The notes below the pieces were generated by a model. That model saw only the letters and a program-made list of their open reading frames with translations, did no database searches and had not been told where the DNA came from. A program made the position numbers and the translations under genes. DNA of 64,000 nt from NCBI RefSeq assembly GCF_005217605.1, contig NZ_SZPX01000002.1, forward strand, positions 221,416 to 285,415, given 5' to 3'. Origin of the DNA: Sulfurimonas crateris (GTDB taxonomy: Bacteria > Campylobacterota > Campylobacteria > Campylobacterales > Sulfurimonadaceae). This document shows, in pieces, positions 8,901 to 17,941 of the stretch (within the stretch, counting starts at the first letter, position 1; the number at the start of each line of letters is the position of its first letter).

Positions 8901-9647
8901 ATGGAGTTTGGATTTTATCTAAAGAAGTTTGTTACGTTTTTTATTGAACCGCTTGGTTTTGTACTGGCGCTTTTTACCATTGGGCTCTACTTTTTGCTCG
9001 CAGATAAGAGAGGTTTTGCAAAACTATTTTTATCCCTCTCTTTTGCATTTTTGCTTCTATTCTCTTATGAGCCGTTCTCAAATTTTTTAGTAAAAAATCT
9101 TGAAGAGAGCTACCCCAAATATGACTACAATAGAGACATAAGATATATCCATGTTCTTGGAAGCGGACACAATACGGATGAGTCGCAGCCGCTCTCATCA
9201 AATATAGGCTCATCAGGCATTAAAAGAGTTTTAGAGGGTGTCATTATTCATCTGCAGACTCCAGACTCAAAGCTTGTGTTTACTGGTTATGAGGGAAATA
9301 CAGATATTGCAAATGCAGTTATGAATGCGAGACTGGCGGCATCTCTAGGCGTTGAAGAGAAAAATATGATCATAAATCCTGAGCCAAAGGATACTAAAGA
9401 GGAGGCCCTCTTTTTAAGAAGCATAGTTGCAGATGAGAAGTTCGTGCTTGTAACATCCGCAACGCATATGCCAAGGTCTATGAAGCTCTTTGAATCCCTC
9501 GGTTTAAACCCTGTCGCGGCACCTACCGATTTTCGTAAAAAAAAGCATACAGGCTACTTTAAAGCGCCAGATATTGACTCACTACAAAATTCACAAATTG
9601 CAATTCACGAATATTTTGGAATTTTGTGGAGTATCATAAAAAAGTAG
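8901..9647 (+). CDS. DUF218 (ElyC/SanA/YdcF-like) envelope protein
   Basis: A 248-residue protein with two N-terminal membrane helices (about 12-32 and 38-58), followed by a DUF218 domain. Family marks are IRYIHVLGSGHNTD near residue 80, a KLVFTGYEGN strand, EPKDTKEEALFL and LVTSATHMPRSMKLFESLGL. In Escherichia coli the two-helix member ElyC affects undecaprenyl-linked envelope carbohydrate and peptidoglycan synthesis. A similar role here is inference from topology and domain. It has a GAGGG ribosome site. The gene is divergent from the two preceding genes and is followed 75 bp later by the 7TM GGDEF gene. Confidence 0.85.
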   Translation: MEFGFYLKKFVTFFIEPLGFVLALFTIGLYFLLADKRGFAKLFLSLSFAFLLLFSYEPFSNFLVKNLEESYPKYDYNRDIRYIHVLGSGHNTDESQPLSSNIGSSGIKRVLEGVIIHLQTPDSKLVFTGYEGNTDIANAVMNARLAASLGVEEKNMIINPEPKDTKEEALFLRSIVADEKFVLVTSATHMPRSMKLFESLGLNPVAAPTDFRKKKHTGYFKAPDIDSLQNSQIAIHEYFGILWSIIKK

Positions 9648-9722
9648 GGTATAAAAAGCAAACTTTTTGTTATATTTGTATAAGATAACATATCAATCAA
9701 CAGAGTTTAAGGAAGTTCGTTT

Positions 9723-11540
9723 ATGCATAGAGGCTTAAAAAATTTATATCTTATTTTTATCTTTTTTGCACTGTTTGCCCAGAGCAGTTTTTCAGATATT
9801 ATAAAGGTGGATGGAAAGACACAAAAGGTAGGAGTTACTAAATTCTCTGAGCTTTTTATAGATGATCAAAGCCACTTCTCATACGAAGATGTCTCAGAAA
9901 ATACATTTGGAGACAACTTTAAATCCTCAAACTCTACTGCAGTCTCATCAAAGACCCCAAGAGAGACAATATGGCTTAGATTTAACATTGTAAACTCAAG
10001 CAACACTACTTTTTCGGGCAAGCTTGAGATACCTATAGTTTGGCTAAATAAAGTCGAAGTATATTTAAGAACTCCAAGCAAAGATGCAAACAGAACTTTT
10101 GATACGCTAAAACTCTCTGATATAAAAGAGGTTAACGCAAGGTCTTTTTTTATTCCTCTTGAGATGAGCGCACTTCAAAGCTCCACTATTTATATCAAGG
10201 CTCAGGGCGTAAACAAAATGGCATTTGCACCTAAGCTCTACTCGCTTGAGAAGGCGGAGTCACGCACTATATATATCGCTATGCTAAACGGTGCTTTGAT
10301 CGGCATACTACTTGTTATATTTTTGTATAATCTAAGCAACTATTTGACTCTCAAAGATAAAAACTATCTCTTTTATCTCTACTATCTAGTCGGTCTGCTC
10401 TTCTTGGTGGGCACATACTACGGATATAACATTCAGCTTCTGTGGGACAGTAGCTATGAGTTTAACGAGAATATTTACTACCCGATAGTCGCATTTAACT
10501 TTTTAACTGCCCTGCTTCTTAGTAGAAACTTTTTAAAAGTCGAGAGTCAATCTGCAAAAATTGACAAATATCTGTTAATTCTGGCAGGGTTGTCTGTTCT
10601 TCTTGGTATATTTGGACTTATCTTTGGCAGCTGCAACAGTTCTGCTTATGCAACTCTTATCTTCACGCTTGTAAACTTTATATTTTTGGTATCAATCTCT
10701 GCTATTTCTATAAAGCAAAATATCTCTGGGAGTGGCTACTTCTTGCTGGCATGGCTCTTCCTGTCGGTTGGAAATCTGGTTCTTATCGGTTTGGTCTTGG
10801 GCTTTATTAAGTATAGCGATTTGGTATATGACATATATGCTGTTTTGGTCGTGTTAAATATTCTGATGATCTCGTTTGCAATGGTTGAACGCATCAGGGA
10901 TGAGGAGTCCCAGTGTGAATTTAAGGTGCAAAAAGAGCATGAAGTAGCAAGTAAGCTCAATATCTCAAAAAAAGAACTTAGAGAGTTAAATGAAAAACTT
11001 CAGCGTAAACTTGCAAGACAGGAGAAGGAGCTTGAGACAAAAAGCAAAGAGTCTCAGATGTTATCAAATAAAGATGAAGTTACTAAGCTCTACAATAAAA
11101 GTAAGCTTGAAGAGATCCTCACAAACGAGCTTCACAGAGCAAAAAGATATGACTACGAATTTAGTGTAATTGTTGCTAACATTGACGGAATGAAAGAGAT
11201 AAACGATACGCACGGTTATGAAGTTGGAAACTCTGTAATGAAAGAGATGGGTGAACTCTTTATTCGCCATATCCGCTACTTAGATACGGTGGGTAGATGG
11301 AGTGATAACGAGTATCTTATAATATGTCCACAAACAGGCGGAAAACACGCATTTACGGCGGCGGAGCACCTTCAAAGCTATGTAGAGAGAAATAAGTTCT
11401 TTTTTATAGGTAAAGCAACTGCCAGTTTTGGAGTTACGGATTGTCAGCCTGACGACACTCTTCAAGAGCTTCTAAAAAGAGCCTATGAGGCTCTTGCAAA
11501 AGCGAAAGAGGGTGGAAAGAACAGAGTCGAAATACTATAA
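9723..11540 (+). CDS. 7TM-DISM GGDEF protein with degenerate active site and intact I-site
   Basis: A 605-residue protein with a signal peptide (to about 24), a periplasmic 7TMR-DISMED2 carbohydrate-binding-like domain (about 30-170), seven membrane helices (about 185-390), a coiled coil (about 395-440) and a GGDEF domain (about 445-603). The catalytic signature is SDNEY at residues 527-531 instead of GGDEF: both glycines and the metal-binding Asp are lost. The product-inhibition site RxxD is intact (RYLD, 518-521) at the correct five-residue spacing. That combination suggests a cyclic-di-GMP receptor, or a weak or inactive cyclase, rather than a normal diguanylate cyclase. It is convergent with the globin gene, 10 bp away. 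Confidence 0.9.
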   Translation: MHRGLKNLYLIFIFFALFAQSSFSDIIKVDGKTQKVGVTKFSELFIDDQSHFSYEDVSENTFGDNFKSSNSTAVSSKTPRETIWLRFNIVNSSNTTFSGKLEIPIVWLNKVEVYLRTPSKDANRTFDTLKLSDIKEVNARSFFIPLEMSALQSSTIYIKAQGVNKMAFAPKLYSLEKAESRTIYIAMLNGALIGILLVIFLYNLSNYLTLKDKNYLFYLYYLVGLLFLVGTYYGYNIQLLWDSSYEFNENIYYPIVAFNFLTALLLSRNFLKVESQSAKIDKYLLILAGLSVLLGIFGLIFGSCNSSAYATLIFTLVNFIFLVSISAISIKQNISGSGYFLLAWLFLSVGNLVLIGLVLGFIKYSDLVYDIYAVLVVLNILMISFAMVERIRDEESQCEFKVQKEHEVASKLNISKKELRELNEKLQRKLARQEKELETKSKESQMLSNKDEVTKLYNKSKLEEILTNELHRAKRYDYEFSVIVANIDGMKEINDTHGYEVGNSVMKEMGELFIRHIRYLDTVGRWSDNEYLIICPQTGGKHAFTAAEHLQSYVERNKFFFIGKATASFGVTDCQPDDTLQELLKRAYEALAKAKEGGKNRVEIL

Positions 11541-11550
11541 TTCGACCCTT

Positions 11551-12012
11551 TTAAACGTAAGCAGACTCTTTTAGGTATCTGTTTACGGTAAGTTTTGAAA
11601 ACTTATCAAGATACTGCCAGAAGTCATCTTTGATATTCTGGTCAATATCAAGCTCCATTAACACCTCTCTAAACGTTCCGAGCCACTCATCTCTTGACTT
11701 TTCGTAGATAGAGAAGTTTTTGTGAATATCTATCATATACTGATCAAGATCCTTGCCCTTCATCTCCTCATCATAGATTGATGGACCGCCGCATATCTGA
11801 ATAAAGAACTTTGTGTTCTTTTTCTTCACCTCTTCAAACTCTTCGGGATCTTGAGGAAAAAAATGTGCTATGTTGCTCTCATAGATACGGTCGTAGAACT
11901 TATACATAAGCTCCTGCATACCGTCATAACCCAGCGCTTCATAAAAAGCAGGATCAGGGTTTTTAAACTTTACATCTTCGCCTTGGATCGCTTTTGTTAT
12001 TTCGTAGCTCAT
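11551..12012 (-). CDS. Truncated haemoglobin
   Basis: About 153 residues from the ATG at 12012, which has GGAAAAAAG just upstream; a TTG four codons earlier is also possible. The fold marks are those of a 2-on-2 globin: FYDRIYESNIAHFF, then ICGGPSIY, the proximal histidine in DIHKNFSIYEKS, and RDEWLGTF. The GGPxxY and H..F.I....RDEWL pattern is nearer group II than the group III Ctb of Campylobacter, though assignment to a group is uncertain. Probable roles are oxygen or nitric oxide binding and detoxification. It lies just downstream of truA on the same strand. Confidence 0.88.
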   Translation of the reverse strand: MSYEITKAIQGEDVKFKNPDPAFYEALGYDGMQELMYKFYDRIYESNIAHFFPQDPEEFEEVKKKNTKFFIQICGGPSIYDEEMKGKDLDQYMIDIHKNFSIYEKSRDEWLGTFREVLMELDIDQNIKDDFWQYLDKFSKLTVNRYLKESAYV

Positions 12013-12058
12013 CTTTTTTTCCAATACTTAAAATTGTCAAAATATTAGCAAAAGTTGG

Positions 12059-12769
12059 TTAATATTTTATCTTTGCCAGATAGAGTCCGTTGCTTTTTGC
12101 GGGTCTAATTTTTTGGTTTTTCTTGCATAAAAGCTGTTCTTTGATCTCGGCTTCATCAAGAGCAAGAAGAGCGCCAACCATCATTCTGATCTGGCTTCTT
12201 AAAAATCCGTTTGCCTCGAAATTAAGTATGATGTAACCTTTGTATCTATAGGCGAAAGCTTTATAGATACTTCTTCTAGTGCTTTTTACATCGCTGCCGC
12301 TTTTCATAAAAAACTTAAAATCGTGTTCGCCGATAAAGAGTTTTATATTTTGCTTTAACTTTGAAAAATCAACACTTTTAAAGAGGGTTACAAAATTATC
12401 TTCAAAAGGATTTTTTGATGACTCTTTTATTATGTAGCGATATACCCTTTTTTTAGCACTGTATCTCGCATGAAAATTATCATCGACGGCTTTGGCTGAT
12501 TTGACTAAAATTGAAGCGCTAAGCATCTTGTTTAGAACTTTTTTTAGCTTATCTAAGTCACTCCAAAAGAGAGGCAGGTCAATATGGCAGACCTGTCCGG
12601 TCGCATGTACGCCTCTGTCAGTTCTTCCGCTGGCGACTACTTTCGAGTCTATATTTATTTGGCTCAGAACGTGTTCCAGCTCTCCTAAAATAGTATTTTT
12701 TGAGCTTTTTTGTGTTTGCGAACCCAAAAAATCCGTACCGTTATAGGCAATAACTAGAGCACATCTCAT
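12059..12769 (-). CDS. truA: tRNA pseudouridine(38-40) synthase TruA
   Basis: 236 residues. It opens ALVIAYNGTDFLGSQ and carries the catalytic-aspartate motif GRTDRGVHATGQVCH. The ARYSAKKRVYRYII and GFLRSQIRMMVGALL segments are typical of TruA. It modifies uridines 38-40 in the tRNA anticodon arm. It is the last gene of a compact minus-strand run (coaBC-uppS-prepilin peptidase-lptF-truA) and starts exactly where lptF ends. Confidence 0.96.
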   Translation of the reverse strand: MRCALVIAYNGTDFLGSQTQKSSKNTILGELEHVLSQINIDSKVVASGRTDRGVHATGQVCHIDLPLFWSDLDKLKKVLNKMLSASILVKSAKAVDDNFHARYSAKKRVYRYIIKESSKNPFEDNFVTLFKSVDFSKLKQNIKLFIGEHDFKFFMKSGSDVKSTRRSIYKAFAYRYKGYIILNFEANGFLRSQIRMMVGALLALDEAEIKEQLLCKKNQKIRPAKSNGLYLAKIKY

Positions 12770-13789
12770 CTAAAACTTGGATACTATCATTTTTTTGTAG
12801 ATCAAGTATGTGGCTATAAGCCATCCTACGATCATTACGGGGATCGCATAAACTGATATTACTAGCTGAAGAGCGACTGCAAGGGCATCATATATGATTA
12901 TTGAGAGGAACAAGAAGAGGTACACTTTCCCCTTTTGATGTCTTACATGAACTATCCCTATACTTGCAATGAGAAAGAGGCTTAGAATTGGAAAGAGAGA
13001 GAAGAGGGTGTTGGTAATAAGTCTCTTTTGCGTCTTTATAGATGGCTCTTTTGGAAGCCAGTACTCCATCGGTGTCTGATACTCATCTAGTTCTGTTTTC
13101 ATCGTATCGTTTATAAACATAGTCTCAAAATCTATCTGCGTAAACTTCTCCTCTGAGTAGCTGTAACCCTCTCCGTCGGTAAGCTTTAGACGCAATATGC
13201 CAGAGTCGTTTATGATCTCGGCTTTTTTAGCACCTATTATCACCTCTTCGTTCTGTTTTTTGTTAAATAGTATTACGTCCGAGTAGGTCTCGTTTTGGTT
13301 ATCTTTTCCTATATAGAGAAGCCACTCTCCAAACTTATGTCCAAACTCCGATGCGGAGAGATTGAACTTTGCTTCGCTTTTTTTATAGGAGATAAAGTTG
13401 TTCGAGAGAACTTTTGCATGCGGAAAAAGGACAAAGAAGTTAAAGAGCATAACAATTGACAAAAACAGAGCAGGGAACAGCAGTGTTTTTAGGATTACTT
13501 TAGGGCGGATACCGAGTGCAAAAAGCACTACTATCTCATTATCGTTTGAGAGCTTGAAGAGTGCTAGGGTTGCCGCTATAAAAAATGAGATAGGCAGAGT
13601 ATAAAAAAGAAGCTCCGGAAGCATAAAGAAAAAAAGCTTACCCATCTCAAACAAAGAGAGCTGTATAACAGCCGTATAGGTAGCCATCTTAATCAAAAAT
13701 ACGACCGATGCAATTGAAAAAAGCGGTAAAAATATAGATAAAAATAGGATCGAGAGAGACTGCTTTATATAGTTTTGTAATATTATCAT
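12770..13789 (-). CDS. LptF/LptG-family lipopolysaccharide export permease
   Basis: 339 residues with the YjgP/YjgQ architecture: three N-terminal membrane helices (about 10-110), a large periplasmic beta-jellyroll region (about 125-260) and three C-terminal helices (about 265-335). The segment FKLSNDNEIVVLFALGIRP is the coupling-helix region that contacts the LptB ATPase. These proteins pull lipopolysaccharide from the inner membrane to the periplasmic bridge. Whether it should be called LptF or LptG cannot be decided from this copy alone. It overlaps the prepilin peptidase gene by one base. Confidence 0.9.
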   Translation of the reverse strand: MIILQNYIKQSLSILFLSIFLPLFSIASVVFLIKMATYTAVIQLSLFEMGKLFFFMLPELLFYTLPISFFIAATLALFKLSNDNEIVVLFALGIRPKVILKTLLFPALFLSIVMLFNFFVLFPHAKVLSNNFISYKKSEAKFNLSASEFGHKFGEWLLYIGKDNQNETYSDVILFNKKQNEEVIIGAKKAEIINDSGILRLKLTDGEGYSYSEEKFTQIDFETMFINDTMKTELDEYQTPMEYWLPKEPSIKTQKRLITNTLFSLFPILSLFLIASIGIVHVRHQKGKVYLFLFLSIIIYDALAVALQLVISVYAIPVMIVGWLIATYLIYKKMIVSKF

Positions 13790-14604
13790 TAGTAAGTGGC
13801 CTCTATGTATCTTAAAATCGGGGTATCAAACATGTAGACTATAAATGTCGCCATTGCCAAGAACGGAACAAAAGGAACCTTCTGCTCCTCCTTTGACATC
13901 TTTAAAACAAATAGCATAACGGGGAGTGCCAAAAGTGCTGAGAGAAAAATTGCCGCGAGTGTTAACTTGACTCCAAGTAGCGCTCCCATAGTAGCTGCGA
14001 CCATTATATCGCCTTCCCCCATAGCCTCTATAAAAGGGTATGTATGATAGTTTTTGCTCCACGATGTCACTCTTTTTTTTGCTTCTCTATGAGCAGATGA
14101 TGTCAAAATATATGAGAGAGCAAATCTAAGCAGGGTAAATCCGCCCGCAAAGAGCAGGGCATTTTGGAAATTCAGGGCAATGCCTCCTATGCTCCAAGCG
14201 CCAAATATTGCAAAAAGCAGAGCTAAAAGATTTAAAGAATCAGGAACCATCTTATACTTAAAGTCTATCATGGAGAGTGCTAAAAGCGTTAAAAAACTAA
14301 AACCTATCAGCAGAGCAGGAAAACTAAGTCCCAGTTTTAAAGCCAGAGCCAAAAATATAACTCCCGATATTATTTCGATAAACGGATACTGCAGTGATAT
14401 TTTTGAGTCGCAATACGCGCACTTGCCTCTTAAGAATATCCATGAAAAGATAGGTATGTTATGCCAAGGCTTGAGGGTGTTTCTACACGCAGGGCAGTGT
14501 GAAAAACCATCCATAACGCTCTCATCTTGAGGGATTCTAAGGATAACAACGTTTAAGAACGAACCAAGCAGGACGCCCAGTATAAAAGCGGTTGTGAGTT
14601 CCAC
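13789..14604 (-). CDS. Prepilin peptidase (A24 family) with methyltransferase domain
   Basis: 271 residues. The N-terminal domain begins LGSFLNVVILRIP and holds the two CxxC pairs (HCPACRN and KCAYCDSK), the zinc site of bifunctional leader peptidase/N-methyltransferases. The A24 catalytic aspartates are in MIDFKYKMVPD and GEGDIMVAATMGAL. About eight membrane helices are present. It cleaves and methylates type IV prepilins or type II secretion pseudopilins; no pilin gene is in the window. One-base overlaps join it to uppS and lptF. Confidence 0.93.
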   Translation of the reverse strand: MELTTAFILGVLLGSFLNVVILRIPQDESVMDGFSHCPACRNTLKPWHNIPIFSWIFLRGKCAYCDSKISLQYPFIEIISGVIFLALALKLGLSFPALLIGFSFLTLLALSMIDFKYKMVPDSLNLLALLFAIFGAWSIGGIALNFQNALLFAGGFTLLRFALSYILTSSAHREAKKRVTSWSKNYHTYPFIEAMGEGDIMVAATMGALLGVKLTLAAIFLSALLALPVMLFVLKMSKEEQKVPFVPFLAMATFIVYMFDTPILRYIEATY

Positions 14605-15281
14605 TATTTCAATCCTCCAAATCTTCTCTCAATTTTTGTAAAATCTTTTATAATTCTCTCAAGTTCATCCGTCGTAAAGTCAGGCCAGAGCGTATCGGTG
14701 AAGAAAAGCTCTGCATAAGCTGCCTGCCAAAGCAGAAAGTTAGAGAGTCTGTGGTCTCCGCCCGTACGGATAAGAAGATCAACATTGTGTTTGCAGTCAA
14801 GCGCATTGGAGAGCATCGCCTCTGTGATATCCTCTTGTGAGTTTTTGATCCCATTTACGGCTCTTAGTATCTCGTCATGAGCGCCGTAGTTAAGTGCTAG
14901 TGATTGAACAAGACCGTCACAGTGTGCAGTTTTCTCCTGAACGCCTTTAACAGTCTGCTGAAGAGATTTTGAAAATGCTCTCATATCTCCTATGGGCTCA
15001 AACCTGATGTTGTTTTGAAGATAGTTCTCAAGCTCGCTCTCCAGATATTTCTGCAACAGTTTCATCAAAAACTCTACCTCAAGGCGAGGTCTTTTCCAGT
15101 TTTCGGTCGAAAAAGCGTAGAGTGTGAGTCTCTCTATATCTTCATCTTTTGCACAAAACTCAGTGATCGCTCTGACAACTTTTGCACCTGCTTCATGCCC
15201 ATTGACTCTCTTTTGCTCTCTTAGCTCCGCCCATCTGCCGTTTCCATCCATGATTATGGCTATATGTCTTGCTCTGTTCAT
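14604..15281 (-). CDS. uppS: Undecaprenyl diphosphate synthase
   Basis: 225 residues with the cis-prenyltransferase signatures HIAIIMDGNGRWA (catalytic Asp in MDGN), TLYAFSTENWKRP, the basic patch RFEPIGD, and LLIRTGGDHRLSNFLLWQAAYAELFF. It makes the C55 lipid carrier for peptidoglycan and surface polysaccharides. Its start overlaps the coaBC stop by four bases and its end overlaps the prepilin peptidase start. Confidence 0.97.
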   Translation of the reverse strand: MNRARHIAIIMDGNGRWAELREQKRVNGHEAGAKVVRAITEFCAKDEDIERLTLYAFSTENWKRPRLEVEFLMKLLQKYLESELENYLQNNIRFEPIGDMRAFSKSLQQTVKGVQEKTAHCDGLVQSLALNYGAHDEILRAVNGIKNSQEDITEAMLSNALDCKHNVDLLIRTGGDHRLSNFLLWQAAYAELFFTDTLWPDFTTDELERIIKDFTKIERRFGGLK

Positions 15282-16546
15282 ATCTTTTTTGCATGCTCTA
15301 GTATTTGAAATGATACGCTTAGTTTATCAGAGCTTGGGATCAGCTCTTTTTTATTTGCTAATATAAACTCTATCTCGTTTGTATCACTTCCAAAGCTTGA
15401 TGAGTCTTTTAAAACATTGAGGCAGACCGCATCTACGCCTTTTGAGTCTATCATTTTTAGAGCGTTGGTTATTGCGTGCTCTTTGTCCATCTCGGCTTTA
15501 AAGCCTATTGTGGTTATCTCATTTTTATCAATAGAGCTTAAAATATCGATATTTTTTTTGAGCTTCAGTTCCCACTCATCTCCAAGCTGCTCTTTTTTGA
15601 GCTTTGAGCTTTGCGGATACTCTGCCACATAGTCGCTAACTGCTGCCGCCATAAAGAGGTATGGCTTTTTTTGTATAAGATGTATCTGCTCCTCTCTCAT
15701 AAGCGTTGCTTTAGAGAGCTTGCCTTTTTTAGCTATACGCACCGAGTCTCTTAGGTACTCCATCATCTCAGCGGAACTCTCAACATCTATGGTGTATAGG
15801 TCTTGCGGGAGATCTTTGTCAAATTTTGTAGCTATAAGATTTACATCCGCACCTCTACAGTAAAGAGCAGTTGCAAGGGCAGAAGCCATCTTTCCGCTTG
15901 AGAAGTTTGAGAGGTAACGCACTTCATCTATCTTCTCAACAGTTCCGCCTCCCGTTACTATAACGCGTCTGTCCGTCCAAAACTCATCTTTAAGAACTGT
16001 TTTTGCACAGTGCCAGAATATCTCCAGCGGCTCAGCCATTGCGCCATCACCCACTGTTTTACATGCAAGCTCTTTTGTCTGCGTCTCTATTATTTCATAG
16101 TTAGCGATTGCCAGCATCTTGAGATTTCCCTTTGTTATGGGATTGTTTATCATATTTGTATTTGCTGAGGGCGCTATCACTTTTAGATGCGGATAGGCTA
16201 GGGCGCACTGCAGAAGCATATTGTCGGCTATCGCGTTTGCAAGTTTTGCTATGGTGTTTGCCGTTGCGGGAGCGATAACAAAAAGATCCGCCCATTCACC
16301 AGCTTTTATGTGGTTGTGAGAGTCTGTCCAAGATTCGTTCATATCATCCAGAACTCTGTTTGAGGTAAGAGCTTCAAAACTAAGCGGAGTTACGAACTTT
16401 TTAGCCGCTTCACTCATAACTACTTTTACCTCTGCGCCGGCTTTGGTAAGAAGTCTTACAAGCTCAAGCGACTTATAAGCCGCGATCGAGCCTGTAACAC
16501 CCAGTAGTATTTTTTTGTTTTTTAGCAAGTTTGATGGGATGAGCAT
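15278..16546 (-). CDS. coaBC: CoaBC: phosphopantothenoylcysteine decarboxylase / phosphopantothenate-cysteine ligase
   Basis: 422 residues and two domains. The N-terminal flavin decarboxylase domain (about 1-185) has GVTGSIAAYKSLELVRLL, the substrate-binding PSANTNMINNP and the active-site cysteine in ELACKTVGDGAMAEP. The ligase domain (about 190-420) has VTGGGTVEKIDEVRYLSNFSSG and a late VCLNVLKDSSSFGSDTNEI. Together they carry out two steps of coenzyme A synthesis. The start has GAGGT at good spacing. It is probably first in the run down to truA, with a TTAAAAT box about 30 bases upstream. Confidence 0.96.
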   Translation of the reverse strand: MLIPSNLLKNKKILLGVTGSIAAYKSLELVRLLTKAGAEVKVVMSEAAKKFVTPLSFEALTSNRVLDDMNESWTDSHNHIKAGEWADLFVIAPATANTIAKLANAIADNMLLQCALAYPHLKVIAPSANTNMINNPITKGNLKMLAIANYEIIETQTKELACKTVGDGAMAEPLEIFWHCAKTVLKDEFWTDRRVIVTGGGTVEKIDEVRYLSNFSSGKMASALATALYCRGADVNLIATKFDKDLPQDLYTIDVESSAEMMEYLRDSVRIAKKGKLSKATLMREEQIHLIQKKPYLFMAAAVSDYVAEYPQSSKLKKEQLGDEWELKLKKNIDILSSIDKNEITTIGFKAEMDKEHAITNALKMIDSKGVDAVCLNVLKDSSSFGSDTNEIEFILANKKELIPSSDKLSVSFQILEHAKKI

Positions 16547-16595
16547 TTTTTACCTCATAAGTATTAATGGCGGCATTTTAACATAAAAGAGCTGA

Positions 16596-17807
16596 TTAGA
16601 GCTTACTTTTGTCAACCTCTACTCCACCATACTCAAGTGTGTAAATGAGGTCGGTAGTGTGGAGCTTGTCAAAGTTCTCAAGCATGATCTGACGCAGGTA
16701 CTCCTTCTCTTCCTTTTCAGCTTTAATCAGACTAGGGGCAAATATCCCTTTTCTCTCAAGAACCAATGATGTAATATCTTTGTCCATCTGAATATGGTTC
16801 ATAAGCTCTTTTATATCGGTCTCAAAAATAGAGCTAAGCATAGAGAACATTCCAGCAAGATAGGCTTTGTCTTTGTTTACACGGTCAGCTTCAGCTTCCA
16901 TCTTTTCGGCTCTTCTAAGAGCTAGTGCCAAAATAGTCTTGGATGCAGGATTTTTTGAGACCTCCGAGTAGAGATACAGAAGCAGCCATCTTAGCAGTTT
17001 GTCTCTTCCCATAAGCGTGATAACCTGCATCAAAGACTCTATTTTGACATTGAATTTTTTTGAGTTGTTGAAAAACTGAACAAGCTTGTATGAGAGATCT
17101 GGCTGTTTTTTTATGAAAAACTCAAGCTGTTCTGTGCTGTTGTTGTCCTTTATGATCTTTATAAGCTGCAGAATTATAAACTGTGCAGGCTCTTTTGAAC
17201 CTATGATCTCTATGACTTCTGGCTTGTCAAGATAGTACCCCTGATAGTAATCAAACCCCATCTTTGAGTACTTCTGATAATCCTCTTTTGTCTCTATGTT
17301 CTGCGCCAAAAGCTTGATTCTGCTGCCTTTGAACTTCTCCATCACCTTCTCAAGGTTCTCATGCAGGGATAGAACTACGTCCATTTTAATGATGTCTATG
17401 TAGTTAAATAGTCTGTTGAACTTTTTTATCATCTCGGCACTTGAGTCAAAGTGTTCAAGTGAGAATCTGAAGCCTCTTTTTTTGTACTGTATGATCTTTG
17501 CGATCACTTTTTCATTCAGATCAATATCTTCTAAAATATTAAGAACAAACCTGTCTTTGTCCAAAACGTCCAATATCCCTTTTTGAAGCGACTCCTCATC
17601 CACGTTTACAAATGCCAAGACCTTAGAGCCCAAAAGCTTGTCTAGTTCGTTGCTGGTTATTGAGCTGATGATTAGCTGTGAGGTTGCTCTGATCTTTGTC
17701 GAGAAGCCCGTAGGCTCCAGTGAGCTGTCCTTAAATACTAGCTCGTAGGCGAAAAGCTGGTTTTTGTTGTCAAAAATCTTCTGTTTGGAAATGTTAATTA
17801 TGTTCAC
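16596..17807 (-). CDS. EAL/HDOD (YuxH-like) signalling protein, EAL domain degenerate
   Basis: 403 residues from the GTG at 17807, which has GAGGAAG six bases upstream; a TTG two codons earlier is too close to that site. The N-terminal half is an EAL-type barrel that has lost its catalytic residues: the EAL position reads AYELVFKD and the DDFG position EHFD, while QGYYLDKPEVI is kept. The C-terminal half (about 200-390) is an HDOD domain (MQVITLMGRDKLLRWL; AGMFSMLSSIF). This class usually acts by binding partners or cyclic-di-GMP rather than hydrolysing it. It is separated from coaBC by 49 bp. Confidence 0.88.
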   Translation of the reverse strand: MNIINISKQKIFDNKNQLFAYELVFKDSSLEPTGFSTKIRATSQLIISSITSNELDKLLGSKVLAFVNVDEESLQKGILDVLDKDRFVLNILEDIDLNEKVIAKIIQYKKRGFRFSLEHFDSSAEMIKKFNRLFNYIDIIKMDVVLSLHENLEKVMEKFKGSRIKLLAQNIETKEDYQKYSKMGFDYYQGYYLDKPEVIEIIGSKEPAQFIILQLIKIIKDNNSTEQLEFFIKKQPDLSYKLVQFFNNSKKFNVKIESLMQVITLMGRDKLLRWLLLYLYSEVSKNPASKTILALALRRAEKMEAEADRVNKDKAYLAGMFSMLSSIFETDIKELMNHIQMDKDITSLVLERKGIFAPSLIKAEKEEKEYLRQIMLENFDKLHTTDLIYTLEYGGVEVDKSKL

Positions 17808-17941
17808 GTGCAACTTCCTCGGTTTTCTCTGTTTTACATTCTAGCACGAAAAAAATTAACGTGGGATTTTGATATACATCAAGCAGAAATATTTATAGAG
17901 TGATAGAATTTCAACTTATAATAATTAAAAGGATAGTTTAT

